This document shows, one piece after another, positions 11,177-22,494 of a DNA stretch of 64,000 bases. The notes beneath the pieces are model-generated. The model searched no databases, had not been told where the DNA came from, and saw nothing but the letters and a program-made list of their open reading frames with translations. The DNA comes from Dictyophora rubrovolvata (Eukaryota; Basidiomycota; Agaricomycetes; Phallales; Phallaceae), in assembly GCA_029959195.1 (NCBI GenBank), contig CP114121.1, positions 1,240,001-1,304,000 on the forward strand. The letters run 5' to 3'. The translations under genes and the position numbers were made by a program. The first letter of the stretch is position 1; every line of letters begins with the position of its first letter.

Positions 11177-14100
11177 ATGTCTAATGCCCTTGATTTCACT
11201 CAGACTGGCCTAGTCGTGAGTTGCGCTATCGAGCTTGCCGTCCTTGTCGCTATCTGACGCATATACCTCAGCAATTTGCAGACTTAGTTCACCTTACAGC
11301 GCGAGCTCCCCCCAAAGCACCCGATGGATATTATGACTATGAAGCCGACGGAACGGTAGCAAGTGGTCAAGATGATATGCATTCCAGGTTGTACAGTATT
11401 GCTCATGGTGCGCAAGAGCTTCTGAAGCCATGGCCACCACCAGACCCAAACTTGATTGTGGGTTCCTTAATTATGAATCTCATTTGTTATCGAGTACCCT
11501 TGTATATTCATTGATTGATTGATTGACAGGCCGGTGTCAACAGTTTGGTCCTGAGCCCGAACGCATTGGATGACCGCACATATGTGGTATATGCCGTTTC
11601 ATTATTGGTCAATACTTAGCCTGATAGTCTCGTAGTTCAATAAAGCTCTGTATGCCCTTTCAAGGATTCCTCCCGGCTCGGTACAGACTTCGCTCAATAA
11701 TGCTGTCATTAACATCCTCTACAATACGGTTCCTCATCCTCCAGCGACTTTCCAGGGAGATCAGCTCCGTAGTGCAGATGGTAGTAACAATGCTGTCAGT
11801 TATCCCAACCTTGGCAAAGCGGGTATGCCCTATGCTCGTAGTGTCCAGAACAAGAGACCTCAACCTGCTAATACCCTGCCCGACCCGGGGCTTATTTTCG
11901 ATACACTCCTTAAAGCTAGGGATGTACGTGGCGACTTTTAAATGTTGTTCGAGATTCCTAACCAATTCGTTACCATAAGTTCAAACCTCATCCAGGAAAC
12001 AACAGCTCCCTAACCTTCGCCTTCGCCTCCCTGGTCACTCACTCGCTCTTCCGCACCAACCTTTCCAACTGGAACATCAACAACACCTCCTCCTACCTCG
12101 ACCTCTCCATACTCTATGGCGAGAACCAAGACGCTCAAGACAAAGTGCGAGACAAATCTCAAGGTCGCGGACTTCTCTACCCCGACACTTTCTCTGAAGA
12201 CCGCTTCGGATTCGTACCTGCTGCTGCTTCTGCCCTCCTCGTGATCTTCTCGCGGAATCACAACTATATCGCTGATATGCTCCTGAAGATTAACGAGCGC
12301 AAACGCTGGACGAACCCGCCTCCAACCGACCCTACTGCCCTCGCCCAACAAGACGAGGAGATTTTCCAGACTGCACGTCTCGTCAATTGTGGTCACTTTA
12401 TGGCCGCTATATTCGGCGACTACGTCGCTGGTTTCCTTGGTTTGGGACGCGACGGTAATGCATGGTCGATGCAGCCGTTCGACGAGTTCACAGACTCGAA
12501 AGGCGACATCGTTCCGCGTGGACAAGGCAATCATGTCAGTGTCGAGTTCAATTTACTCTATCGCTGGCATGCAACGACTGCTGCAGAAGATATTACATGG
12601 ACGGATAACATGTTCAAGGGTGTCTTTGGTGCGAATGCAGATTTGGCTAGCGTGACGCCTGGAGACTTTGGGGCTGCAGCGAAGAATGCGTTGACCGCCG
12701 TAAACCCTGATCCCAAGACGCGCACGTTTGCAGGATTAAAGCGTGGACCTGATGGGACTTTCAGCGACGATGATCTAGCGAAAGTTTTGCAGGACGCAAC
12801 TGAGCATGTCGCAGGGGCATATCGCGCAAGGGGTATCCCCGAGTCGCTCCGCGTCATCGAAATTATGGCAATGCAGCAGGCGCGTCAATGGGGTGTTTGT
12901 ACCATGAATGAATTCAGGCGATTCTTGAAGCTGAAGCCGTTTAATGATTTTGAGGACTGGAACCCGGATCCAGTCATTGCCAATACGGCAAGACAGTTGT
13001 ATGATCATATCGAGAATTTGGAGCTGTACGTTGGTCTGCAAGCTGAACAGACTGAGGAATTAGGACCTGGAAGTGGGATTTGCTGTGGGTACGTTTAGTT
13101 CTTTTTCAAGTATTCCAAGACTATGAGCCCATTATGATATTCTGTTTAGCTTCACCATGACACGTGCAATCCTAGGTGACGCTATCGCCCTCGTCCGCGG
13201 TGACCGCTTCTACACTACCGACTATACACCAAATAACCTCACCTCATGGGGCTTCCAAGACTGTGCACGCGACCCAAACAACGGTGCCTTCGGGGCTGCC
13301 ATTCCCAAGCTACTCTTCCGTCACCTACCACGACACTATCCCGCCAACAGCGCCTATGCACTCTTCCCATTCTTTATACCCTCCGAGACGAAGAAGAATC
13401 TCACTAAGCTCGGGGTTGCAGCAAACTACGACTTTTCGCGTCCCAAGCCACAACCGATCCCGAAGGTCCTAACCACCCTCACTGGTATAAGGAACGTCTT
13501 CGCAAATAATAATACATTCAAGGTGATCTATGGTGCTGATATGGCGGCGCTGACGAACGGGTATGGATTTTTCCTTACATTCGATGACGAGAAGAGGCAC
13601 ACGGCGGATAAGGCGATATGCATGCGAGCATTGTGGCCGGACGCACAGACGGTATCGGACTATGTTACATGGTATAAGCAAACGACCACGAATCTCATCA
13701 AGCAGAAGTCTTTCTCATATGATGGTATACCTGGAAAGGTCGTGGACATTGTTAAGGACGTCATCAATCTTGTCAGCGTGCATTGGGCTGCCGACAAGCT
13801 CTGTGGTATCTCGCTCAAGACAGCTGATCAACCGCGTGGAACGTTTACGGAGCAAGAAGTGAATGATATGTTCAGTATTCTTTTCACGTGTGTATTCGAG
13901 AATATTTCGCCTGAGCACGGATGGTCCTTGCGTTCAGGTGCGGAGCAGGTAGCCGGGATCGTGAATGGGATCATCCAACAGAGTATCAACGAGGCAGCGC
14001 CGAGTGGCCTGGTGAGCGCCGTGGAGGGGCTGGGCGGACACATACTCTCTTTAGGACAACAAAAGGAGTGTTATCCATTTTTGAAAAGACTCGCGGCCAG

Positions 14101-15023
14101 TGGACGACCGATGAAAGATCTGGTGGCGTGCGTTATTGGATTGGCAGTCGGGTCTTCGGTCAATTACTCCCAAGGTAATAATAATAGATGTCTCTCTTAA
14201 GGTGATAATAGCTTATTCTTTCATAGCTTGTGCTCAAGTTCTTGACTTCTACCTCGATGACGCACGCGCCACCGAACGCGCCGCGCTCATCGACTTGTGC
14301 AAGAAAAGCGACGCGCAAAGTGCAGAACTACTTCGAGGCTATGTCCGCGAGGCCATGCGCCTCAACCCGCAGTTCGGCGGGCTATTCCGTGCTGCTGTTG
14401 CAGATGCGACTGTTCCTCAAGGCAAGGGATATCCAGATTTGCAAGTCAACCCGGGAGATTTGGTGTTTGCTAGCTTCAAGACTGCGAATCTGAATGTATG
14501 TCTCCTCATCTAGCATTTTGTCACGCCTTATTTTATTTGATGTCTGACACTCATACGTACATAGCCCAATGACTTCCCTAATCCTCAGACCGTTGACCCG
14601 ACCAGACCCAAGGATAGCTATCAACTTCAAGGCGCAGGCTTCCATAACTGTCCTGGAGTCGACTTCGTCGCTCAGGTACGTTAATGTCTATCTTTCTCCT
14701 TTCATTCATTCTAATATGCTGGTGTAATATATAGACTCTCCCTGAAATCATAAAGATCATCTTCAATTTGCCTAATCTCAGACGTGCACCGGCTCCACAA
14801 GGCGTGCTGGCTAGCTTCATAGATAGGCAGTTCGAGGTGAGGCAATCGGACTTGTGTTAGGGAATACTGCTCATTCATCCTTTTTAATAGACGGATAACG
14901 TAATGTACATAACATCGAGTGGCAATTGGGGACCGTGGCCTGGGTCGCTTTACGTCGTGGTATGCTCATGGTTTGTTCTTAGCGCAAATCTGTTCTGATG
15001 ACCCTTTTCAGTACGATGGTTGA
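11177..15023 (+). CDS. ppo: Ppo-type fatty-acid dioxygenase/P450 fusion, copy 1
   Basis: Eleven exons (11177-11215, 11272-11457, 11530-11586, 11636-11923, 11980-13088, 13150-14174, 14227-14495, 14565-14675, 14735-14836, 14891-14959, 15012-15023) give 1,088 residues, the usual Ppo length. The N-terminal haem peroxidase part shows the distal-His segment LTFAFASLVTHSLFRTN, SSYLDLSILYG and the catalytic Tyr/proximal-His motif EFNLLYRWHA. The C-terminal P450-like part shows GYVREAMRLNP (ExxR) and the haem-thiolate segment GFHNCPG with its Cys present, so both domains look active. Ppo enzymes oxygenate linoleic acid to hydroperoxides and rearrange them; in mushrooms they are linked to oxylipin signals and, by inference, to C8 volatiles such as 1-octen-3-ol. 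The first and last exons differ from copy 2, while the core is almost identical. Confidence 0.93.
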
Positions 15024-15726
15024 AAGTAGGCTCGAAATCACTCGCAAACTCTCATGCACAATAGTAATGCTTGCATCTATGCGGAATGTTTGTATTATAC
15101 TTTTTGGATTGAATAAAACCTGATCCTGGTCTGACATAAATATGCTTTAAACCCATAACTTGCAGTAGCCTGGTCGTATAAATCAAACCCATGTTTAATA
15201 GGCTTAGTGGATAAGGACAGCAGTCTGTAATAGAGATTGGGAAAGACGTTCAGCTGAAAAAAGTATGAAGACTTCTCCGTCGATAACAGTGGTAAAGGCA
15301 ATTTATAGCTTTGGCACGATCCGTCGACTATAGACGAGAATAAAATGACGGCCGCGAAGTGAGATCCTCGTGATCAAAATAAAACTCCAACTCTTCTACT
15401 ATTCCTCGCAGAATCTTAGTCGGCGATAGACCACACTAAATCTCATGGTCCCCTCCAGAAGATCAACTTGTCATTGAGCTGTTATCAATATTAACTCTAG
15501 ACCATGGGACAGCGGGGGTACGGAAAGCACATACCCCCAGGCGTACAAGCACTCGACGCTATTTAAACGATTTGAAAACTTATGAGTCTGAGGGGGAAAA
15601 ACAAGATGCATGGGTATTCTGTTAAAAGAGGTTCGCTGCCGGTATGTATTCTTCTGACGTGTTCCCCATCATTGCAAATTCAGCAGGACCTACAGTTATC
15701 CTGCCGGTCTTGATTCTCATCCAGAG
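15024..15726. other. Intergenic region, 3' flank of Ppo copy 1
   Basis: About 700 bases between the Ppo stop and the convergent pterin dehydratase stop. The first about 165 bases align in diverged form to the 3' flank of copy 2. An AATAAAA string at 15113 could serve 3'-end formation. Nothing else is recognised. Confidence 0.4.
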
Positions 15727-16430
15727 TTAGGTGCTCTCGTCAGTAACACTTGGAGGGCGTAAGTTATGCACCAAATCAAAGTCTGTAGGCTGGAAGGAAG
15801 AAGAACATGAATTTGGCTTTTGAGTGTGATAATTGAGCAAAAGTCTTTCCATGAGCAGAGCGAATCGAATGTCGCGGAGGGTGATTCCCGGTCGTTTCTG
15901 GGAGATCTCCATGTCCGTGTCATATTGGTCGTCTTTATTCTTCCGCCCTTCTGGGGCCATCGCGCTGTGGGTAAGGACGCGAACATGAACAACGTTCTCC
16001 AGACGTTCCCAAGCAGGATGATGCTGTGGTCTGTTGAATATTTGTTCACATGATCCTATTCACATACATTCTCCGATTTGATTATCGCCTCCTCCGCCTC
16101 TTGCATGAAACTCAACGCCAATTCCGGAGACTCAAGGGCGACACGCCTTGCCAACATTGTGCTGGGAATCGAGTTGTTATTGTTGTTTGATTTGCCAACT
16201 GAAATCGTCCAGCCTGATTTGTAAAGCACTGGCAAGTATTTTCTGATTTCGTCTGCAGATATGAAAGGACAAGGGTATCGGGGTTTGCGAGGCAAGCTTG
16301 TCATACCGGACTCGGGCATTGATGGGACTGAGTGATAACAATTGAAAAAGACGACGGTGCCCACCCTCGCCGTATGCGGGACGCTCAGAAGTCGGCATTT
16401 AGCCAACGACAGGGATTTAAATTTGAGCAT
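15727..16430 (-). CDS. Pterin-4a-carbinolamine dehydratase (DCoH/PCD family)
   Basis: Two exons on the - strand (16430-16068 and 16023-15727) with a 44-nt intron, giving about 220 residues. The family core is visible: LYKSGWTI, a LALSFMQEAEEAI helix, then ENHHPAWERLENVVHVRVLTHS, and a closing TLRDIRFALLMERLL helix. The HHP motif falls exactly at the exon joint and holds the catalytic histidines. The enzyme dehydrates 4a-hydroxy-tetrahydropterin in pterin cofactor recycling. An N-terminal, Arg/Ser-containing lead of some 50 residues (MLKFKSLSLAKCRLLSV) could be a mitochondrial presequence; this is inference. An insertion between HSAMAPEG and GITLRDI makes it longer than the usual about 100-residue enzyme. 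It is divergent from MVD1 with 98 bases between the start codons. Confidence 0.85.
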
Positions 16431-16528
16431 GGTTTAAAGACCGAGAGAGCTGAGAAGACCCGGAGACTCGGCTAGCCTATAATATATATTGGCTCATAAT
16501 ATGAGCTCATTCTGACAGTGTCTGCAAA
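16431..16528. promoter_or_regulatory. Bidirectional promoter, PCD / MVD1
   Basis: Only 98 bases separate the two divergent start codons, so the genes must share one promoter space. An ATAATATATATT run at 16481-16492 is the only A/T box seen. Confidence 0.55.
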
Positions 16529-17842
16529 ATGCTCACTTACCAGGCTACTGCCTCTGCCCCGGTCAATATCGCCTGCATAAAGTACGCCAAACTTTTTATA
16601 ATAACTTGGCTCTGACAAAAAAATCCAGATACTGGGGAAAGCGAGACACCAAATTAATTCTACCCACAAACTCGTCGTTATCAGTTACACTTGATCAAGA
16701 TCATCTTCGTTCAACAACGACATCCAGGGCGGATCCTACCTTCAAAAAAGACAGATTATGGCTGAATGGTACAGAGGAAGAGATAAAACCTGGTGGCCGA
16801 CTAGCGACTTGCATCGCCGAACTCAAGGCACGTCGTCGTCACATCGAGGACAACGACCCAAATCTTCCCGCTGTGAGTTTTGTTCTACTAGACTTCTACC
16901 GTTTCTTGACCGTCGTGATAGATCTCAAGTTATGCCATTCATATTTGTTCTCACAACAACTTTCCAACAGCGGCAGGTTTGGCATCTTCAGCATCCGGAT
17001 TTGCTGCTCTAGTTGCTTCTTTAGCAGCCCTTTATAAACTGCCAGCCACACCTAGCGAGCTCTCTCTAATTGCACGCCAAGGATCAGGTTCAGCATGCAG
17101 GTCACTCATGGGCGGTTTCGTTGCTTGGGAAAAAGGTGAAAAACCCGATGGCTCAGATTCTCTCGCAGTTCAAATCGCCACTCGCGAACACTGGCCCGAC
17201 TTGCATGCTGTTATTGCGATCGTCTCAGATCACAAAAAAGGTACATCTTCCACCGCCGGGATGCAGCAAACCGTCGAGACCTCTACTCTTTTACAACATC
17301 GAATTGCCAAAGTCGTCCCAGAGAGAATGGCAGCTATCAGCGATGCCATAAAAGCAAAGGATTTCGACACATTTGCCAGGATCACTATGCAGGACTCTAA
17401 TCAATTCCATGCCGTCGTTCTTGACACCGACCCTCCCATCTTCTACATGAACGATGTCAGTCGAGCTATCATTGCACTGATAGTAGAATACAACCGAGTC
17501 GCAGTTGCCACCACCGGTCATCTCAAAGCCGCATATACCTATGATGCTGGTCCCAACGCCGTCATTTACGCCCCGGCAGCAAACATTCAAGAGATTCTAA
17601 ACCTCATCATACGCTTCTTCCCTCAAACGCAGCAGTTCTCAGACCCTTTCAAACTATTTGCGAATCAAACACCACCAGGTGAACTTCCCCTGCCAAATGG
17701 ATTCAACGACCAAGTCGTAAAGCAAGCAGAGAAAGGTGCGGTCAAGGGACTCATCCACACACGCGTCGGCGATGGTCCTCGGGTTCTTTCAGATGACCAG
17801 GGTTTACTCGGTCCGAATGGTTTACCGAAAGAACCTGCTTAA
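16529..17842 (+). CDS. MVD1: Diphosphomevalonate decarboxylase
   Basis: Three exons encode about 400 residues, the normal fungal length. The short first exon (16529-16581) gives MLTYQATASAPVNIACIK and joins across 47 nt to YWGKRD, making the family's NIACIKYWGKRD. Then come LPTNSSLSVTL, SHNNFPTAAGLASSASGFAAL (substrate and ATP site, spanning the second intron) and GSGSACRSLMGGFVAW, all hallmark GHMP-kinase-like motifs. The enzyme converts mevalonate diphosphate to isopentenyl diphosphate in the cytosol, feeding ergosterol and terpenoids. It is a single-copy housekeeping gene in fungi. No oddity is seen. Confidence 0.95.
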
Positions 17843-18141
17843 AACCAATTTGTTGTTGTTTTTGAAATTACTGTCTACGTTACTTTATAGTGATTGTTTT
17901 TTGGCTTACATAAGAGCTTTTTCGGTCATTGTTTCTCTTCTCTTGTTCTCTCACATATATTCATTCCTGATGCAAAATGGCAATCAATTGAGCAATTACA
18001 TCGGCTGGGATATAGTTTTTGAACATTTTTTGAAAAGTGTAGATCAATTCTAGTTTTCCGGATCGCTTTTCTGAATCGAAATTTCTGTTCCTTCGATGAC
18101 AGGCTGGTTTAGAACAGACTTTAAAAGGGTTCAAAAATGAT

Positions 18142-19330
18142 ATGATTGTTATGAACCATGATTGGGAGACTGAAGAGGTTCATCCTGCATTGCAAAGAAT
18201 GGCATCCAATCTTCAGGCAAGCCTCAGTCGTTCTGTGCAGTTCTTTTTCCCATCAGACAGTGATGACAAGTAGGAATTGTTTCAAAGTGGACAAAGTCCT
18301 CAGACCATTGTTCAGGAAGAAACGAAACTCGAGTGGATTTCCTTTGCAGATAACGCGACGCCATCAACGCCTTCGCAGGTAAACATGCACATTCAGCTTT
18401 ACAAAAACAAACAAGTAAATAAATAACATACAGCTGAATCGTACAATATCAAAATTCATCGCTCAAAATCGTGCCAAAAATAATTTAAGCAACCGTAACG
18501 AGTTTTTACGGAAAAGAAGACGTATCACTATTATTGGTTCCGAACCCGATGCGACAACCGAAGTCGATGCACCGACATGCGCAAGGACCGATGCTATTCC
18601 AATCAATCGAGACGCCCAAATAAAATATGATATCGCAAAAAACGAACATGGTCCTCTGGCTCGAACCCTGAAACTCGAACAAGGCCACTCAGAGACGTAT
18701 CATCAACCGAACAATGATATGGTCGAAGCTGGCAGAAGCACCACGGTCACGTCCGATCCCAGCCAGAGGCATTCTGGTATTCTGGAAAGATTTTCCAATT
18801 TGGAAGACCACCTGGCGGTCAGACACGGTAACAACATGCTCCTTTTTCCTTTTAATTCCAGGTTCATACCGACGTTTACTTTACTTTTTACTTTTTACTT
18901 CCTAGTTCCCTCGCCGCCAGTATCTTTGTTAGATCGTATACGATTTTTAGAAGAGCACATAATTCGTCTCGAAAAAGATTATCCGCCTTGGGCGGCTTTA
19001 CACTTTAAGCAGCCAAATAGAGGGGTGAGTAAAAAAAATTAATACTGCGTCGTTCTATTTTCGAATGATTTAAACCATCATTGAAACCAGTGGCCACCGC
19101 CTCCTCGTGCTACTCCCTTGATCATACCCACACATCTCACGGCAGCTTCAAATCTCGCCCCTGAAGTATCTGATTCAGGAGCAACAGCAACAACAGCCCA
19201 AGGCATTTCTCCCACAACTTTACCCCGATCATCAGGCACCTCAAAACCACCAAAGAAGAAAAGCAGCAGTCTCCATAGAGCCGTATTAGAAAAGCTTGAA
19301 GTTAAAAGGGCACTCGCTGGCGAGGATTAA
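18142..19330 (+). CDS. MAP3K12-binding inhibitory protein 1 (MBIP)-like protein
   Basis: Several exons encode a mostly low-complexity protein whose conserved part is near the C-terminus: LLDRIRFLEEHIIRLEKDYP followed by PWAALHF and RGWPPPPR. I associate this block with proteins annotated as MBIP1-like in Agaricomycetes; in animals MBIP is a subunit of the ATAC histone acetyltransferase complex. An RKRRR basic run in the middle suggests nuclear location. The tail is Lys/Ser-rich (PKKKSSS). Near the 5' end an in-frame TAG lies at 18271-18273; a 39-nt intron 18235-18273 ending in that TAG restores the frame, but this is unusually short. The start is the ATG at 18142 or 18151. The 5' model is uncertain, the family call moderate. 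Confidence 0.6.
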
Positions 19331-19495
19331 AAAAAAAAAACTTTTGCTTGTAATAATAATATAAAAGTGTAATCAGTGTTATGTTATCACCGAATGCGCA
19401 TATAATGATAATAATACCATACATAATCTAACCATATGTATAAACAAGAAAGAAGTACCAAGACGGAAAACAAGTGCTTTGCAGTGTAGAAAACT

Positions 19496-22494
19496 TTAGT
19501 ATTGAGAATCACTGTCGCTGGTGTTACTATCACTCTCGTCATGACCCCATACGGCAAATGCTCGACTGGCTCCACGATCAGCCGACAATGAGCGTGTGCG
19601 ACGATGGGGAGCTGGCATAAGACGAGAAGGGGGGCGATGATGATGGGGATGGGAATGATGGTGTTGACGTGAGGGATGTGCCGATTGAACTTCGAGAGGT
19701 CGAGCACGAGACATCTCAGGGTGTCGTGGATAATGTTCATGCGGTCGTGGAGTACGGACATTTTCCGAGTCTAAATCTCTATGTAAGGGTATCTTGCTCT
19801 TAGAGCTTTCTTTGGCGGTTCTAGGTCCGCGAATGTCATCACGATACCCGGTCTCGCCCTCAAGACGGTATTCATCGTATCCAGGAGAAGACGGGTCTGG
19901 TTGATAGGCCGTGACATCTTCCACAACGTGATGCCTGGGTGAGAGAGGTCGAGGATGGGGTACAGGTCCAGCAAATCGATTAGGCGAGTTAATTCCGCTG
20001 CTAGAATGACCCGATTCTGAGAGTGCGCCATTATTATGCATGATCGCAACTGCGGCATTCCTAGCTTTGACATTCTCTTCCATAGCTTTCCGATGACCAA
20101 CTGCTTCAGTGGCACTGTCTGCTGCGACCCCCTCTGCTGCGGTATCAATATCATAGACCTCTTCTTCTTCTTCTTCATCATCATCATCGTCGTCGTCGTC
20201 GTCATTTTCATCTTCCTCGTCTAATTCACCTTGATGTTCTTTAATGCCGTCGACTCTATCAGCCGCTACATTTTGACTGCGAGAAGTATTGGAAGATTCC
20301 TCAACTACAACGAAACTCTTTTGTCGTTGTCGTTCGTTCCATTTAAGTGTCCGAGAAATAGCATGGAACCAATCAGTCGATTGCTTGTCTGCACATACAG
20401 TTGGGAAAGGGTATTTAGAAGCAGTCACTTTAATGTGATCGCCCTCTGTAAGAGGTAATTCATCAGGTTTGTTTCTTCCGATAATGTTATAAACGGCCTT
20501 ACGTTTCAATTCAACCCTACCGCGACCATCGAAGCTAGCCCAAGCAGTGCTGCGGGAATTATAAGGAACACATATGCGCAGCTCCATACTGTCTGGAAGT
20601 AACATAGGTCGGAAAGAAAGGGTATGGGGACAAATAGGAGTAATGAGTAGCGCTGGTATCTCTGGATGAACAAGAGATCCGCCAGCGGAAAGCTAACGGG
20701 GAGGTTAAGTAATAAGTTACCATCAAGGTAAAGCAAAGGCATACCGAATACGCCGTCGAGCCCGTAGGAGTAGAGACCGTCAAACCGTCGGCTTGTACGG
20801 TTGTCATGTGGTGTTCGTCACCTTGAAATAAATGAGGAAAGTCGTGCCACATGAATTGAAGATACTAACCGAATAACTCCAACAGACTAACGTATGGGCT
20901 CGGCCCTCTATCGACGACTAACTCGTTGAGGACTTCAAAGCTCTCAACGGGCCGCGTAGTGAAACACATGATTTCCTTGTCTTTTGAGGATGGCGGTGTT
21001 ACAGTACCACTGCCAGCCCAACCACCTTCGAGGGCTTCCCAGCCCTCTTTTCCAATATTTTTCATCATAATTTCACCTGTTTCGGCTTTTTTTATGGCTT
21101 TTCGACCCTTGCCTCTTTCAGGGGCTATGGCCCGGTAAACCGTACAAGTAAAGCGCATGCGCAGATTCACTCGTATGCCTGAATCAATGGCAGAATCCAT
21201 CACTACTTGGTGATCAGCAAAATCGAAATTGGTCAAAAATCCTAGAGACCCGAGCGCAAAGGGTAAAACTGGGGGAACAATACGCTGGAATAACCAAGAA
21301 GTGAATAAAACGGTGCCATCGCCGCCCAGCTTAGAAAAAAAAAGAAAATTAGAAAATTAGCCAAAGTGGAGACAGCGATAAGCTCGAATGATGCATACTG
21401 TTACTACAAAATCAAACAGTTCGGGATTGCGACTGCACATGTCGCTAGTCCAATAGCGAAGGAGACCATGACCTCTTTCGTCTTTTGGGCGATCTCGCTC
21501 CATCTTTTCTGAAAGGGATGAAAGAGAAGTGTTGCTGGAAGATCGTCGTTTTGGAGAAGGCACAAAGAGTTCGGGATAGTCCCTCTCGATACCTGCGGCA
21601 TCAAAGCGTTTTGATGTTCGAAGCTGGGAATCAACATAGCTGAAATTTCCACTGAGACTGAGATTATAACGCAAGTGAACGATGTCACCAACACTATTAA
21701 TCCTCGTTTACTACCATTGCGGGGAGTGCTCATCAAATAAAGAGCCAGTTCTCGCGTTAACTTGATGAGGTGATTATCTCGTGCCTTGGTTATGATCATC
21801 ACGCTCTGAATGTTCGCTTTGACTCGTGCACGTCCTGAAAAATATCCGCACACTAAGGACGGATGGTACAGGTCTGAAGCAAGCGAGACTTGCCTAGCTG
21901 TTTGCTCATTTCTCGCACCCCTACTGCTGTCTCGGCTAGCTGGCGGGTAAGACTACTGGTACCCTCGAGATCGTCAGTTTCTTCTTCAAAGTCTTCCTCA
22001 TCCACGCTTTCCAGATCTATGGGAGGCTTATCGGACGAACCGAATGAGTAGCGTTTTCCTTCGAGATCGTCAGGTATTCGGGTAGTGTTTTCAGGGATCG
22101 GCAATGATTTGGCCACTTCGATACTTGCTGCTCTAGTCTGCTGAAGCCATTCTTGGAAGGACACGCCTCGGTCTAATAACGAGTGTACAAAACAAGGGGA
22201 TTTTGGTTGTTTAGGGGAGCGAACAAGAGGCTGGGATGAATGCTGTAACAAATCCGAGTGAAAAGCAGCCGGTCTGTTTGGAAATGTTGGGTTGTTATGT
22301 GAGTCATGGGAAGTCATAGAGGATGTTTTGTTCCGGGAGCCGCCACCGTGAACGACGTTTGATGTCCATTCTCCGCCCGAATGTGGAAGCCGTAAGCGGG
22401 GTCTATAGTGAGTAGCGGAGTGACTGGCTGCCGTGGGTGTTTGCAATTCCAAGTCAGATTCAATCATATGCGAATGCGACGAGTAAGTGGGCAT
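19496..22494 (-). CDS. NAD kinase with long disordered extensions
   Basis: A multi-exon - strand gene. The catalytic core has the diagnostic LGGDGTVLFTSWLFQ (GGDGT, formed across an exon joint), LGSLGFLTNFDF, then DGLTVSTPTGSTAYSLSAGG and a FDGRGRVELKR block, all typical of ATP-NAD kinases making NADP+. The N-terminus (about 200 residues) is Ser/Pro/His-rich. The last exon encodes 369 residues. Its early part completes the catalytic domain; the rest is low complexity, with a run of about 20 Asp/Glu (19 to 20 codons of GAT/GAA triplets near 20160-20215), then His/Pro/Arg-rich sequence and an SDSNTSDSDSQY end. The core is conserved; the tails are likely regulatory or disordered. The Asp/Glu tract is a trinucleotide microsatellite. 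Confidence 0.92.

Larger units (their letters stand above)
10595..15190 (+). repeat. Left arm of a large inverted duplication (Ppo copy 1)
   Basis: This segment aligns to the reverse complement of 34740-39345. Outer parts (10595-11500 and 14415-15190) are diverged, with scattered substitutions and small indels. The inner tracts 11616-13884 and 14087-14414 are nearly identical to 36036-38304 and 35500-35827, with 4 and 1 differences that I could count and no length change. The arm edges are approximate because homology fades gradually. Confidence 0.85.

Noticed and set aside
12010-12534. Antisense open frame of 174 codons opposite Ppo copy 1 (and its twin at 37386-37910)
   Set aside because: It lies wholly inside the conserved peroxidase exon; its presence in both copies follows from the near-identity of the DNA. 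No recognisable protein family.
11177-15023. Ppo pair as a very recent simple duplication or assembly duplication
   Set aside because: Flanks and terminal exons of the two copies are clearly different, so they are distinct, older genes; only the core is homogenised. Read-level confirmation is still desirable.
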